From: Streptomyces koelreuteriae
GTDB lineage: Bacteria > Actinomycetota > Actinomycetes > Streptomycetales > Streptomycetaceae
Direction of reading: 5' to 3'
DNA: 64,000 nucleotides
Assembly (NCBI RefSeq): GCF_018604545.1
Contig: NZ_CP075896.1
Location: forward strand, 1,612,001 to 1,676,000
The first letter of the stretch is position 1, and each line of letters opens with the position of its first letter. The notes below the pieces were generated by a model, which was not told the origin of the DNA, ran no database searches, and saw only the letters and a program-made list of their open reading frames with translations. Made by a program: the position numbers and the translations under genes. Positions 1 to 8,380 of the stretch are shown piece after piece.

Positions 1-25
1 TGGAATCGCGCGCAGCGGTCCAACC

Positions 26-892
26 GTGGCCGGTGGCAAGCGAGTTGATGACCGGGAGGCCCGGATGCCGGAGCACCGTATCGACACCGAGAGCGCGCAC
101 TCCGCGCGGATCTACGACTACATCCTCGGCGGCGACGACAACTACCCCGCCGACCGGGAGGCGGGCGACGCCATGTGCCGTGAGTGGCCCGCGCTGCCGG
201 TCCACATGCGGGCCAACCGCGACTTCATGCACCGCGCCGTGCGGTACCTGGCCGCCGAGGCGGGGATACGCCAGTTCCTCGACATCGGCACCGGCATCCC
301 GACCCCGCCCAACCTGCACGAGATCGCCCAGGCAGCCGCTCCGGACGCGCGGGTCGTCTACGTCGACAACGACCCGCTCGTCCTCTCCCTCTCCAAGGAC
401 CTGCTGTCGAGCACGCCCGAGGGAAGGACGGCGTACGTCGAGGAGGACATGCGCGATCCGGCGGCCATCCTCGGCGCCCCGGGCTTCCGGGAAACCCTCG
501 ATCTGTCGGAGCCGGTCGCGCTGACCGTCATCGCGATCGTGCACTTCATGCTGGACGAGCACGACGCCGTCGGCATCGTCCGCCGGCTCCTCGACCCCCT
601 GCCGCCCGGAAGCTGTCTCGCGATGTCCGTCGGCACCGCCGACTTCGCGCCCGACGAGGTCGGCCGGGTGGCCCGGGAGTACGCCGCGCGCGGCATGCCG
701 ATGCGGCTGCGCACCCTGCCCGAGGCGGCGGAGTTCTTCGAGGGTCTCGACCTGGTGGAGCCCGGTATCGCGCAGGTACACAAGTGGCGCCCGAACCGCA
801 CGGACGGTACGGAAAGCGGCGGTGCCGGAAACGGTGTCACGATTCGGGACGAGGACATCGCGATGTACGGGGCGGTGGCGCGCAAGCCGTAG
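26..892 (+). CDS. SAM-dependent methyltransferase, DUF574 family
   Basis: Predicted S-adenosylmethionine-dependent methyltransferase of the actinomycete DUF574 family (PF04672); the methyl acceptor is not known for this family. The 288-residue reading begins at GTG 26. An ATG at 65 (residue 14) is an equally good start, because the family signature begins just after it. Visible signatures are RIYDYILGGDDNYPADR (residues 28-44) and a glycine-rich SAM-binding loop FLDIGTGIPT (84-93), followed by an acidic strand VVYVDNDPL. It stands alone, with an unrelated gene 213 bp downstream. Streptomyces carries many paralogues, so the family call is firm and the substrate unknown. Confidence 0.85.
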   Translation: MAGGKRVDDREARMPEHRIDTESAHSARIYDYILGGDDNYPADREAGDAMCREWPALPVHMRANRDFMHRAVRYLAAEAGIRQFLDIGTGIPTPPNLHEIAQAAAPDARVVYVDNDPLVLSLSKDLLSSTPEGRTAYVEEDMRDPAAILGAPGFRETLDLSEPVALTVIAIVHFMLDEHDAVGIVRRLLDPLPPGSCLAMSVGTADFAPDEVGRVAREYAARGMPMRLRTLPEAAEFFEGLDLVEPGIAQVHKWRPNRTDGTESGGAGNGVTIRDEDIAMYGAVARKP

Positions 893-1105
893 CCGGGAAA
901 GGGGCCCTGACCTCGCCGTTCGGCCCGTCGGACGGATCATCACGATGCGGCAGCATCAACTCACGGCTTGTGGCCGCTCACTTGACGACCAGTGGTCACA
1001 CACGGTTGGCTCCGGGCCAGAGAGAGTCATCGGGTCGTGCACGTTCACGGCCCCGCTGTGCTCTCACCCTGCTCTTGCTCGGCCGCACAGCGAGGTCCAC
1101 CCCCC

Positions 1106-2116
1106 ATGAACACTCGTCCCCCGCAGCCCACCTCCGCGAGACTCTCCCGATCCGTGGCCCTGGCCCTGGCCGCCTGTCTGCTGGTGTCCGGCTGCTCCGC
1201 CCTCGGCGCGGCCGACGACGGGGCGGACACGGCGGCCACGTCCGGCGGCGGGATGAAGGTCGCCCTCGTGACGCACGGCGGCAAGGGCGACGCCTTCTGG
1301 GACCTGGTGCGCAGAGGCGCGGAGGCGGCGGCCGCCAAGGACGGCATCGACCTGACGTACGCCGGGGACTCCGACCCGGCCGCGCAGGCCGCGCTGGTGA
1401 AGGACGCGGTCCGCGACAAGGTCGACGGCATCGCCGTGACGCTGGCCAAGCCGGCGGCGATGCGCGGCCCGGTCGCCCAGGCCAGGGCGGCCGGCATCCC
1501 CGTCGTCGGGCTCAACTCCGGCATCGACGCCTGGCGGCCCGCGGGACTCCTGGAGTACTTCGGCCAGGACGAGTCCGTCGCCGGCCGGGCCGTCGGCGAC
1601 AAGCTGGACGAGGTCAAGGCCGAGCACGCCCTGTGCGTGGTGCACGAGCGGGGCAATGTGGCGCTGGAGGCCCGCTGCGCCGGTGTGCGGAAGACGTTCG
1701 GCGGCGACACCGACAACCTGTACGTGGACGGCGCCGACATGGACGCGGTGACCGCCACGATCGCGTCCCGGCTGCGGCAGGACACCAGCATCGACGAGGT
1801 CGTCACCAACGGCGCCCAGTTCGCGCTCAGCGCGGTCAAGGCCGTCGAGCAGGCCGGCGCCCGCAGCAGGACCGAGGTGGCCACCTTCGACCTCAACAAG
1901 GATCTGGTCAAGGCGGTCCAGCGCGGCGATGTGCAGTTCGCCGTGGACCAGCAGCCGTATCTGCAGGGCTACCTCGCGGTGGACGCCCTGTGGCTGTACC
2001 GCACCAACGGCAACGTCAGCGGCGGCGGAACGGCCCCGGTGCTCACCGGTCCCGCGTTCGTGACCAGGTCGAACGTGTCCGCTGTGGCACGGTTCGCGGC
2101 CGCCGGAACCCGGTGA
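1106..2116 (+). CDS. sugar ABC transporter substrate-binding lipoprotein (orphan)
   Basis: Extracytoplasmic sugar-binding protein of the ribose/LacI-like type (Peripla_BP_4 fold), 336 residues. The start at ATG 1106 gives a lipoprotein signal peptide: Arg at 12 and 15, a hydrophobic core, and lipobox LLVSGC with the lipidated Cys at 30. The fold is recognisable from KVALVTHGGKGDAFWDLVRRG after the linker, the DGIAVTLAKP strand and the GIPVVGLNSG strand. No permease or ATPase gene lies beside it, so it either serves a transporter elsewhere or acts as a sensory ligand-binding protein; its neighbour is the membrane sensor of the conservon 131 bp downstream. The ligand is unknown. Confidence 0.85.
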   Translation: MNTRPPQPTSARLSRSVALALAACLLVSGCSALGAADDGADTAATSGGGMKVALVTHGGKGDAFWDLVRRGAEAAAAKDGIDLTYAGDSDPAAQAALVKDAVRDKVDGIAVTLAKPAAMRGPVAQARAAGIPVVGLNSGIDAWRPAGLLEYFGQDESVAGRAVGDKLDEVKAEHALCVVHERGNVALEARCAGVRKTFGGDTDNLYVDGADMDAVTATIASRLRQDTSIDEVVTNGAQFALSAVKAVEQAGARSRTEVATFDLNKDLVKAVQRGDVQFAVDQQPYLQGYLAVDALWLYRTNGNVSGGGTAPVLTGPAFVTRSNVSAVARFAAAGTR

Positions 2117-2247
2117 CCGGACACTTCCTGTGATGGTGTCGCCAAAGATTCGGTCAGGCCCGGTTCGCACCCCCACTTGTACGGATAACATCCTGCGCAT
2201 CCCATCTTCCCCGTTCCTCGCTCCCCGCTGATCGCCCTAGGACGACG

Positions 2248-4566
2248 ATGTCTCGACGGACAGGTGCCCGGCGCCGTCTCGGTTCCATACGCCTCTCCCT
2301 GTGGCTGCTGGCCCTGGTGCCCAGCGTCACCCTCGCCGCCATGTGGGGTGTGACGACGATCCAGATGTTCTCGGAGGGCCTGCGGCTGCGCGACCAGACG
2401 GAGCTGAGCCGCTCGACCGGCGCCATGGGCACCGACGCGACGCTCGCGCTGCAGCGGGAACGCAGCCTGTCCGCCGCCTGGCTGGCCTCGCCGCACGGCT
2501 CCCGGACCGCCCTCGACGCGCAGCGCGAGGAGACCGACAAGGCCGTCGCGAAGCTGGTCGGGCAGGCCGACGCGATCGAGAAGGCGCCTGCCCGCATCTC
2601 CGACCGGCTGTACTCGGTGCTGGGCTCGGTGGGAAGCCTGGAGTACTACCGGGACCAGGTGGACGACCCCACCGACATCACCCCCCAGCAGGCGCTGGAC
2701 CAGTACTCCTCGATCATCGACGACCAGATCCACGCCTTCCAGGAGCTCTCCCAGGTCGACGACGGCGACCTCACCTCGCAGGCCGGCCCGCTGGTCGCGC
2801 TGGAACACGCGGCGGAGCTGGTCTCCCGGGAGGACGCGCAGCTGACCCTGGCCTGGCCGTCGGGACATCTGGACGACAAGGCGTGGGTGCAGTACGCGGA
2901 ACTCGTCAACACCCGGCGCTGGCTGGTCCAGGACCAGGTCGTGCCCCAGCTCACCGGCGAGGCCAAGGCACGGACCGAGCGGATCCTGGCGAGCCCGGAG
3001 TGGCGGACGCTGGAGTCGATCGAGGACCAGGTGCTGGCGGCCCGGAACTCCAGCGCCGACGCGGACCGGATCGCCCTGCCGGACGCCCAGAAGCGGTGGA
3101 ACGCCGCCATGGACAAGCTGTCCGCGCACTACGCGAGCCTCATCGAGCAGCAGACGACGGGGCTGCTGGAGCGCAGTGCCGACAAGGCGGACGGGACGCT
3201 GATCAAGGCGGCGTCCCTGAGCGCCGGCGGACTGCTCGCGCTGCTGCTGTGCGTCGGCATGTCCTGGCGGATCACCCGCTCGCTGTCCCGGCGGCTGCGC
3301 GGTCTGCGCCTGGCCACGCTCAGCCTCGCCGAGGAGCGGCTGCCGGACGTGGTGGCGCGGCTGGAGCGGGGCGAGACGGTCGACCCGGAGTCGGCGACGA
3401 CCCCGCTGGACTACGGGCACGACGAACTCGGCCAGGTGGCCCAGGCGTTCAACACCGCCCAGCGCACGGCCGTGCACACCGCGGTCGAACTCGCCGACAC
3501 CCGGCGCGGCTTCCAGAAGGTCATCCTGGGCATCGCCCGGCAGAGCCAGAACCTGGTCAACCTCCAGCTCAGCAAGCTCGACGCGCTGGAGCGCGAGCAC
3601 AGCGACCCCGACATCCTCAAGGGCCTGTACGAACTGGACTCCACAGCCAGCCAGTTGCGTCGCTACGAGGAGAACCTCGTCATCGTCAGCGGCGAACGGC
3701 CGGGCCGCAGCTGGGCCGAGCCGGTCGCGCTGATGGACATCCTGCGCAGCGCGGTCGGCGAGGTCGCCGAGTACCAGCGGGTGGACGTGCACACCGAGGA
3801 GGAGGTGTACGTCGCCCCTCCCGCGGTCGCCGACGTCATCCATCTGCTGGCCGAGCTCATCGACAACGCGACCGCCTACTCCCCCGCCCCGAGCCCCGTC
3901 ACGGTGCGGGCCGGGATGGTCGCCAAGGGCCTCGCCGTCGAGGTCGAGGACCGCGGCCTCGGCATGTCGGAGGAGGACTACGCGTCCTTCAACGAACAGC
4001 TCGCGGTGCCCCCGCAGTTCGACGTGGTCGCCCTCGCCGACGATCTGCGCCTCGGCATGTTCGTGATCGCCCAGCTCGCCCACCGGCACGGCATCACCGC
4101 CACCCTGCGGCTGTCGCCGTACGGCGGGACCACGGCGATCGTGCTGATACCGCACGACATCGTGGTCCGGGAGACCCCGTCGCCCGAGCAGGACTCGGCG
4201 GACGCCAAGCCCGCCGAGGTGCCCGAGAGCGTCTCCGGCAGAACCGAGGACGCCGTTTCCGCTCGTGAGGAGCCTCGGCCCCTCGTCGCGGCCCGGACCG
4301 CACCCGCCGCTCGCACCCCCCGCGGGGACGGTCTCGCCCCGCTGCCCCGGCGGGTGCCGCAGACCAGCCTGGTCGACGAACTGCGTGAGGAGTCCGCGCC
4401 CGAGCGCGACGACGACTCCCTCGACGACTTCACCGCGGAAGCCGCCGCCTCCTCCCTGGCCGGTTTCCAGCGCGGCACGCTCCGGGCCCGTGACGAGGAC
4501 CCGGCCGCACCACCCCGGCAGGCCACCGCCGATTCCCTCCCCTCGACTCCGCCCGCCGACCGCTGA
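2248..4566 (+). CDS. cvnA: conservon sensor histidine-kinase-like protein CvnA
   Basis: Membrane sensor of a Streptomyces conservon (cvnABCD), 772 residues. A transmembrane helix near residues 12-34 precedes a large extracytoplasmic NIT-type (nitrate/nitrite sensing) helical domain, and a second helix lies near 318-340 followed by a HAMP-like linker. The C-terminal HATPase domain shows an N box ELIDNATAYSP (about 536) and a G box DRGLGM (about 568), followed by a disordered Pro/Ala/Glu-rich tail. The segment matching the phospho-acceptor helix reads LDSTASQLRRYEENLVI with Ser465 where, from memory, many CvnA proteins have His, so autophosphorylation there is doubtful. CvnA proteins are known to work with CvnB, C and D in a membrane complex resembling G-protein signalling. 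Confidence 0.9.
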   Translation: MSRRTGARRRLGSIRLSLWLLALVPSVTLAAMWGVTTIQMFSEGLRLRDQTELSRSTGAMGTDATLALQRERSLSAAWLASPHGSRTALDAQREETDKAVAKLVGQADAIEKAPARISDRLYSVLGSVGSLEYYRDQVDDPTDITPQQALDQYSSIIDDQIHAFQELSQVDDGDLTSQAGPLVALEHAAELVSREDAQLTLAWPSGHLDDKAWVQYAELVNTRRWLVQDQVVPQLTGEAKARTERILASPEWRTLESIEDQVLAARNSSADADRIALPDAQKRWNAAMDKLSAHYASLIEQQTTGLLERSADKADGTLIKAASLSAGGLLALLLCVGMSWRITRSLSRRLRGLRLATLSLAEERLPDVVARLERGETVDPESATTPLDYGHDELGQVAQAFNTAQRTAVHTAVELADTRRGFQKVILGIARQSQNLVNLQLSKLDALEREHSDPDILKGLYELDSTASQLRRYEENLVIVSGERPGRSWAEPVALMDILRSAVGEVAEYQRVDVHTEEEVYVAPPAVADVIHLLAELIDNATAYSPAPSPVTVRAGMVAKGLAVEVEDRGLGMSEEDYASFNEQLAVPPQFDVVALADDLRLGMFVIAQLAHRHGITATLRLSPYGGTTAIVLIPHDIVVRETPSPEQDSADAKPAEVPESVSGRTEDAVSAREEPRPLVAARTAPAARTPRGDGLAPLPRRVPQTSLVDELREESAPERDDDSLDDFTAEAAASSLAGFQRGTLRARDEDPAAPPRQATADSLPSTPPADR

Positions 4567-4580
4567 CGAAGGACTCCGCA

Positions 4581-5012
4581 ATGACACGCCCCATCCCCGC
4601 CACCCACACCCAGCTCGACCAGCTGCTGACCGGACTCGTGGAGCGGGTCGCCGATGTGAACCAGGCCGTGGTGCTCTCCGAGGACGGCCTGGTGGTCAGC
4701 AAGTCCACCGGGTTCCTGCGCGACGACGCCGAGCGGCTCGCGGCGACCGCGTCCGGTCTGATGAGCCTGAGCAAGGGCGTCAGCATGGACTTCCGGGGCG
4801 GTCCGGTGCGCCAGGCACTCATCGAGATGGCCAACAGCTATCTGATCCTGACCTCCGCCGGCCCCGGCGCCCATCTGGTGGTGCTGACCGGCCCGGGCGC
4901 GGACGTCGGTGTGGTGGCGTACCAGATGAACATGCTGGTGAAGAAGATCGGCGAGCACCTCAGCGCGGCACCGCGGGGCATGGCCGGACCCGTCGTCGAC
5001 CCAGGCGTGTGA
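4581..5012 (+). CDS. cvnB: conservon roadblock/LC7 protein CvnB
   Basis: Roadblock/LC7-domain protein of 143 residues, the second gene of the conservon. Family members are small cytoplasmic proteins that bind and modulate the Ras-like GTPase CvnD. Typical roadblock features are the VNQAVVLSEDGLVVSKSTG strand pair, the LAATASGLMSLSKGVS helix and the YLILTSAGPGAHLVVL sheet. The ATG at 4581 follows cvnA by 14 bp with a GAAGGA ribosome site. The gene order cvnA-B-C-D and the tight spacing indicate one transcript. Confidence 0.92.
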   Translation: MTRPIPATHTQLDQLLTGLVERVADVNQAVVLSEDGLVVSKSTGFLRDDAERLAATASGLMSLSKGVSMDFRGGPVRQALIEMANSYLILTSAGPGAHLVVLTGPGADVGVVAYQMNMLVKKIGEHLSAAPRGMAGPVVDPGV

Positions 5013-5013
5013 G

Positions 5014-5373
5014 GTGGGCGAAGGCGACTCGGCGGGCCGGCTCGTACGACCGTTCGCGCTGACCGGTGGCCGGACCCGGCCCAGCCGCGCCGACTTCACG
5101 CTCATCGCGACGGTGACCGCGGTCGATCCGCCGCCGGCCACCGCGGCCCGGTGCCAGCCCGAGCACACCCGCATCCTGAGGCTGTGTGCCGAGCCGCTCG
5201 CCGTGGCGGAGCTGGCCGCGCGGCTGGACCTGCCGGTGAGCGTGGTCGTCATCCTGCTCTGCGACCTGCTGGAGGCGGGCCGGATCACCGTACGCCCGCC
5301 GCGCCTCGTCTCCCGTACCACTCCGGACCTGGACCTGCTGCAGAAAGTGAGGGACGGCCTTGGCCGGCTCTGA
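5014..5373 (+). CDS. cvnC: conservon DUF742 protein CvnC
   Basis: DUF742 protein, 119 residues, the third conservon component. It starts at GTG 5014, one base after the cvnB stop, implying translational coupling. The N-terminal RLVRPFALTGGRTRP is the family signature, and the C-terminal half looks like a winged helix (LAVAELAARLDLPVSVVVI, then LLEAGRITV). The family is known only as a conservon partner, and its biochemical role is not established. The 3' end overlaps the start of the GTPase gene by 14 bases. Confidence 0.92.
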   Translation: MGEGDSAGRLVRPFALTGGRTRPSRADFTLIATVTAVDPPPATAARCQPEHTRILRLCAEPLAVAELAARLDLPVSVVVILLCDLLEAGRITVRPPRLVSRTTPDLDLLQKVRDGLGRL

Positions 5374-5944
5374 CCCCGTCACGGACGCGTCCTCGGCACC
5401 CGACACGGTCAAGATCCTCATCGCCGGAGGCTTCGGCGTGGGCAAGACCACCATGGTCGGGTCGGTCAGCGAGATCGCCCCGCTGCGCACCGAGGAACCC
5501 CTGACCATGGCCGGTCTGGGCATCGACGACCTCGACGGCATCGAGGAGAAGCGCGCCACCACGGTGGCCCTGGACTTCGGCAGAATCACCATCAGCCGGG
5601 AACTGGTGCTGTACCTGTTCGGTACACCGGGGCAGCAGCGGTTCTGGTTCATGTGGAACGACCTGGCGCTCGGCGCGCTGGGCGCCGTGGTCCTGGTCGA
5701 CGTCCGCAGACCCGAGTCCAGTTTCGCCGCGATCGACTTCTTCGAACGCCGGAAGATCCCGTTCGTCGTCGGGGTCAACGGCTTCCACGGCAAGCACCCG
5801 TATCCGCCCGAGGACATCCGGGACGCCCTCGCCTTGCCGGAGCATGTGCGGGTGCTGCTGTGCGACGCGCGGGACCGGGAGTCGTGCCGGGACGTGCTGA
5901 TCGCCCTGATCGACCAGTTGATCGCGTCGGCCGTGCAGGCCTAG
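5360..5944 (+). CDS. cvnD: conservon Ras-like GTPase CvnD
   Basis: Small cytoplasmic GTP-binding protein, 194 residues, and the output module of the conservon. The P loop GGFGVGKTT (about residues 22-30), the switch-II motif GTPGQQRFWF and a VGVNGFHG element in place of the NKxD motif are all typical of CvnD. It starts at TTG 5360 within cvnC (14-base overlap), so translation is probably coupled. No cytochrome P450 gene (cvnE) follows, although several conservons have one. The operon ends at a strong palindromic terminator at 5957-5986. Confidence 0.92.
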   Translation: MAGSDPVTDASSAPDTVKILIAGGFGVGKTTMVGSVSEIAPLRTEEPLTMAGLGIDDLDGIEEKRATTVALDFGRITISRELVLYLFGTPGQQRFWFMWNDLALGALGAVVLVDVRRPESSFAAIDFFERRKIPFVVGVNGFHGKHPYPPEDIRDALALPEHVRVLLCDARDRESCRDVLIALIDQLIASAVQA

Positions 5945-5956
5945 GGCGACATGCCG

Positions 5957-5986
5957 CGGCCCGGGCGGTGCGCACCGCCCGGGCCG
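5957..5986. terminator. bidirectional terminator between cvnD and the osmoprotectant operon
   Basis: A perfect 30-bp palindrome with 15-base G/C-rich arms and no loop, lying between the convergent stops of cvnD (5944) and the binding-protein gene (6000). No U tract follows, as is usual in Streptomyces. The position makes a two-way terminator the natural reading. Confidence 0.75.
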
Positions 5987-5999
5987 TGGGAGCGGAACG

Positions 6000-6956
6000 T
6001 CAGGTCAGGCCCGCCGACTTCAGCCAGGCCTTGGCGACGTCCAGCGGGTCCTGCTTCTCCAGCTGTACCCGCGCGTCCAGTTCGAGCAGGGCCTTCGTGT
6101 CGAGCTTGGCCGAGACCGCGTCGAGTGCCGCGGCGCCCTCCTTGGACAGCTCGCCCTTGCGGACCAGCGGCTGCACGTTCTGGAAGCCGAAGAGGTTCTC
6201 CGGGTCCTTCAGGACGACGAACTTGTCCCGGGCGATGGTCGGGTCGGTGGTGAAGAGGTCCGCGGCCTGCACGGTGTTCTTCTTCAGCGCCGCCTGGGTC
6301 AGCGGACCGCCCGCGTCGAGGGACTTGAAGGACTTGAACTCGAGACCGTAGACGGACTTCAGGCCCACCAGGCCCTGGTGCCGGGTCTGGAACTCCGGGG
6401 AGCCGCCGAAGTCCAGGTCCTTCGCGACGTCCTTGAGGTCCGCGATGGAGGAGTCCGCGGTCAGCTTGTACTTCTTCGCGGTCTCCGCGTTGACCGTCAC
6501 GGAGTCCTTGTTCTGCGCGGCCGACGGCTTCAGCAGCTCCAGCTGGGAGTCGAGCTTGCCGTTGATGGCGGTCGTGGTCTCCTCGACCGTCTTCGGCTTG
6601 GCCTTGGCGTCGAGGTAGGCCAGCAGGGAGCCGTTGTACTCCGGCAGCACCGTGACGCTGCCGTTCTTCATCAGGCCGTAGGTGGTCTCGCGGCTGCCGA
6701 TGTTGGGCTTGTAGGTGACCTTGATGCCCTTGGCCTTGAGGGCCTCGCCGTAGATGTCGGCGAGCAGGATGGACTCGGCGAAGTTGTTGGAGCCGACGAC
6801 GACGGCCCCGCCCTCCGCCCCGCCGCCCTTGAGCGGGTCGTCGGAGGTGCCGCCGGAGGAACAGCCCCCGAGAAGAGCTGCCGCCGCGGCCAGCGCGACC
6901 GCTGCCGCGCCGGGGTGCCTCGATATGGACCGGGTGCTGCTCTTCCGTGTAGTCAT
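6000..6956 (-). CDS. osmoprotectant (glycine betaine/choline/carnitine) ABC transporter binding lipoprotein
   Basis: Substrate-binding lipoprotein of an OpuC/ProX-type transporter for quaternary-ammonium osmoprotectants, 318 residues. ATG 6956 gives a signal peptide with lipobox LLGGC (Cys32) and a Ser/Gly linker; a longer reading to 7013 would bury this signal. Family features include VVVGSNNFAESILLADIYGE after the linker, GSRETTYGLMKNGSVTVLPE, and DLFTTDPTIARDKFVVLKDP near the C terminus. It is the last gene of a four-gene minus-strand operon, 63 bp after the preceding permease gene. The exact substrate among betaine, choline and carnitine cannot be told from the sequence. Confidence 0.88.
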   Translation of the reverse strand: MTTRKSSTRSISRHPGAAAVALAAAAALLGGCSSGGTSDDPLKGGGAEGGAVVVGSNNFAESILLADIYGEALKAKGIKVTYKPNIGSRETTYGLMKNGSVTVLPEYNGSLLAYLDAKAKPKTVEETTTAINGKLDSQLELLKPSAAQNKDSVTVNAETAKKYKLTADSSIADLKDVAKDLDFGGSPEFQTRHQGLVGLKSVYGLEFKSFKSLDAGGPLTQAALKKNTVQAADLFTTDPTIARDKFVVLKDPENLFGFQNVQPLVRKGELSKEGAAALDAVSAKLDTKALLELDARVQLEKQDPLDVAKAWLKSAGLT

Positions 6957-7019
6957 CACCCACTGATCCAAGCCAGCGGATATTCGGTCAGTCAAGAGCA
7001 GCTTGGTCACCAATTGGCG

Positions 7020-7685
7020 TCATCTCCTGCGCACACCCGGAGACACCGCGACCCGGGCCGCCGCCCAGAACAGGGCGAGCGTGACCAGCGCGAGGACGGC
7101 CACCAGCGTCGCGCCGCCCACCACCTTCTCGTAGTTGCGCTGGTAAAGGCCGTCCACGATGTAGCGGCCGAGACCGCCCAGGCTGACGTAGGCGGCGATG
7201 GTGGCCGTCGACACGATCTGGATGGCCGCCGAGCGCAGACCGCTGAGGATCAGCGGCAGGGCGACCGGCAGTTCCACCTGGAAGAGGATCCGGGACTCGT
7301 GCATGCCCATGCCGCGGGCGGCGTCCACCGGCGAGGGGTCGACGGAGCGCATCGCCTCGTAGGTGGTGACCAGGATCGGCGGGACGGCGAGGATGACCAG
7401 CGGGATCATCACGGGCAGCATCCCGAAGCCCAGCAGGGTGGTCATCAGCACCAGCAGACCGAAGCTGGGCAGGGCCCGCCCGGCGGTGGCGACCAGGGAC
7501 AGGGCGTTGCCGCCGCGCCCGTAGTGCCCGGTGACCAGGCCGATCGGCAGCCCGATCGCGGCGGCCAGGAGCAGCGCCTCCAGGGTGTACTGGACGTGCT
7601 CCCCGAGCCGGGCCGGGATGCCGTCGTAGCCCTGCCAGTGGGCGCTGTCGCTGAAGAACGCGTGGACGAAGTTGAGTACGTTCAC
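7020..7685 (-). CDS. osmoprotectant ABC transporter permease
   Basis: Integral membrane permease, 221 residues, with about six hydrophobic segments and a BPD_transp_1 signature around DAARGMGMHESRILFQVELP (the EAA-type loop that docks with the ATPase). It overlaps the stop of the partner permease by four bases, indicating translational coupling. Together with the paralogous permease encoded just upstream it forms the membrane channel of the OpuC-like importer. Confidence 0.88.
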   Translation of the reverse strand: MNVLNFVHAFFSDSAHWQGYDGIPARLGEHVQYTLEALLLAAAIGLPIGLVTGHYGRGGNALSLVATAGRALPSFGLLVLMTTLLGFGMLPVMIPLVILAVPPILVTTYEAMRSVDPSPVDAARGMGMHESRILFQVELPVALPLILSGLRSAAIQIVSTATIAAYVSLGGLGRYIVDGLYQRNYEKVVGGATLVAVLALVTLALFWAAARVAVSPGVRRR

Positions 7686-8380
7686 CGGGCGGCTTCCTCA
7701 AGGGCGGGCGCCGGCTTGCGACGGGCCCTCCCGCTCGGCATCCAGGGCGTCAGCAGCACCCGGACGAGGACCAGCAGGGCGTCGACGAGGATCGCCAGGA
7801 GCGCCGTGGTGATCACGGAGTTCCAGGTGAGCTCGGGCCGGTTGTAGATCTGCGCGTCGTGGAGCAGATTGCCGAGCGCGCCCTGGTTGCCGATGAGCAT
7901 GCCGACGCTGACGAGGGAGATGCTCGACACGGTCGCCACCCTGAGGCCCGCGATGATCGCCGGTACCGCGATCGGCAACTGCACCTGGAAGTACCGCCGT
8001 ACGGGCCCGAAGCCCATGGCGGTGGCGGCGGCCAGGGTCTCCGGGGGCACCGAGCGCACCCCGTCGACGATCGCCGGGACGAGCACCACCAGGCTGTACA
8101 CGGCCAGCGGGATCATGACGGTGAGTTCGGTCTGCCCGGTGTAGTCGATGAGGACCACGAAGAACGCCAGGGACGGGATCGCGTAGAGGACGGTCGTCAG
8201 GCCGAGGACGGGCGGGTACAGCCAGCGGAAGCGCACACAGAGCTGGGCGATCGGCAGTGCCAGGAGCAGTCCGGCCGCCACCGGCAGCAGGGCCTCCCTC
8301 AAGTGCAGCCCGATCAGCCCGAACCAGCTGTGCTGGAGATCGCTCGGGATGTCGAAGAAGTCGTGGAGGTACTCGCTCAT
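7682..8380 (-). CDS. osmoprotectant ABC transporter permease
   Basis: Second permease of the OpuC-type importer, 232 residues, about six membrane segments. The EAA-loop equivalent is AAATAMGFGPVRRYFQVQLP. It begins at ATG 8380 inside the last codons of the ATPase gene (four-base overlap) and overlaps the next permease by four bases, so ATPase and both permeases are made from one coupled message. It is related to but clearly different from its neighbour, as in the OpuCB/OpuCD pair. Confidence 0.88.
   Translation of the reverse strand: MSEYLHDFFDIPSDLQHSWFGLIGLHLREALLPVAAGLLLALPIAQLCVRFRWLYPPVLGLTTVLYAIPSLAFFVVLIDYTGQTELTVMIPLAVYSLVVLVPAIVDGVRSVPPETLAAATAMGFGPVRRYFQVQLPIAVPAIIAGLRVATVSSISLVSVGMLIGNQGALGNLLHDAQIYNRPELTWNSVITTALLAILVDALLVLVRVLLTPWMPSGRARRKPAPALEEAAR

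Noticed and set aside
1969..4587. 872-codon open frame antisense to cvnA
   Set aside because: Shadow of a high-GC coding region; no domain, and cvnA is fully supported by motifs.
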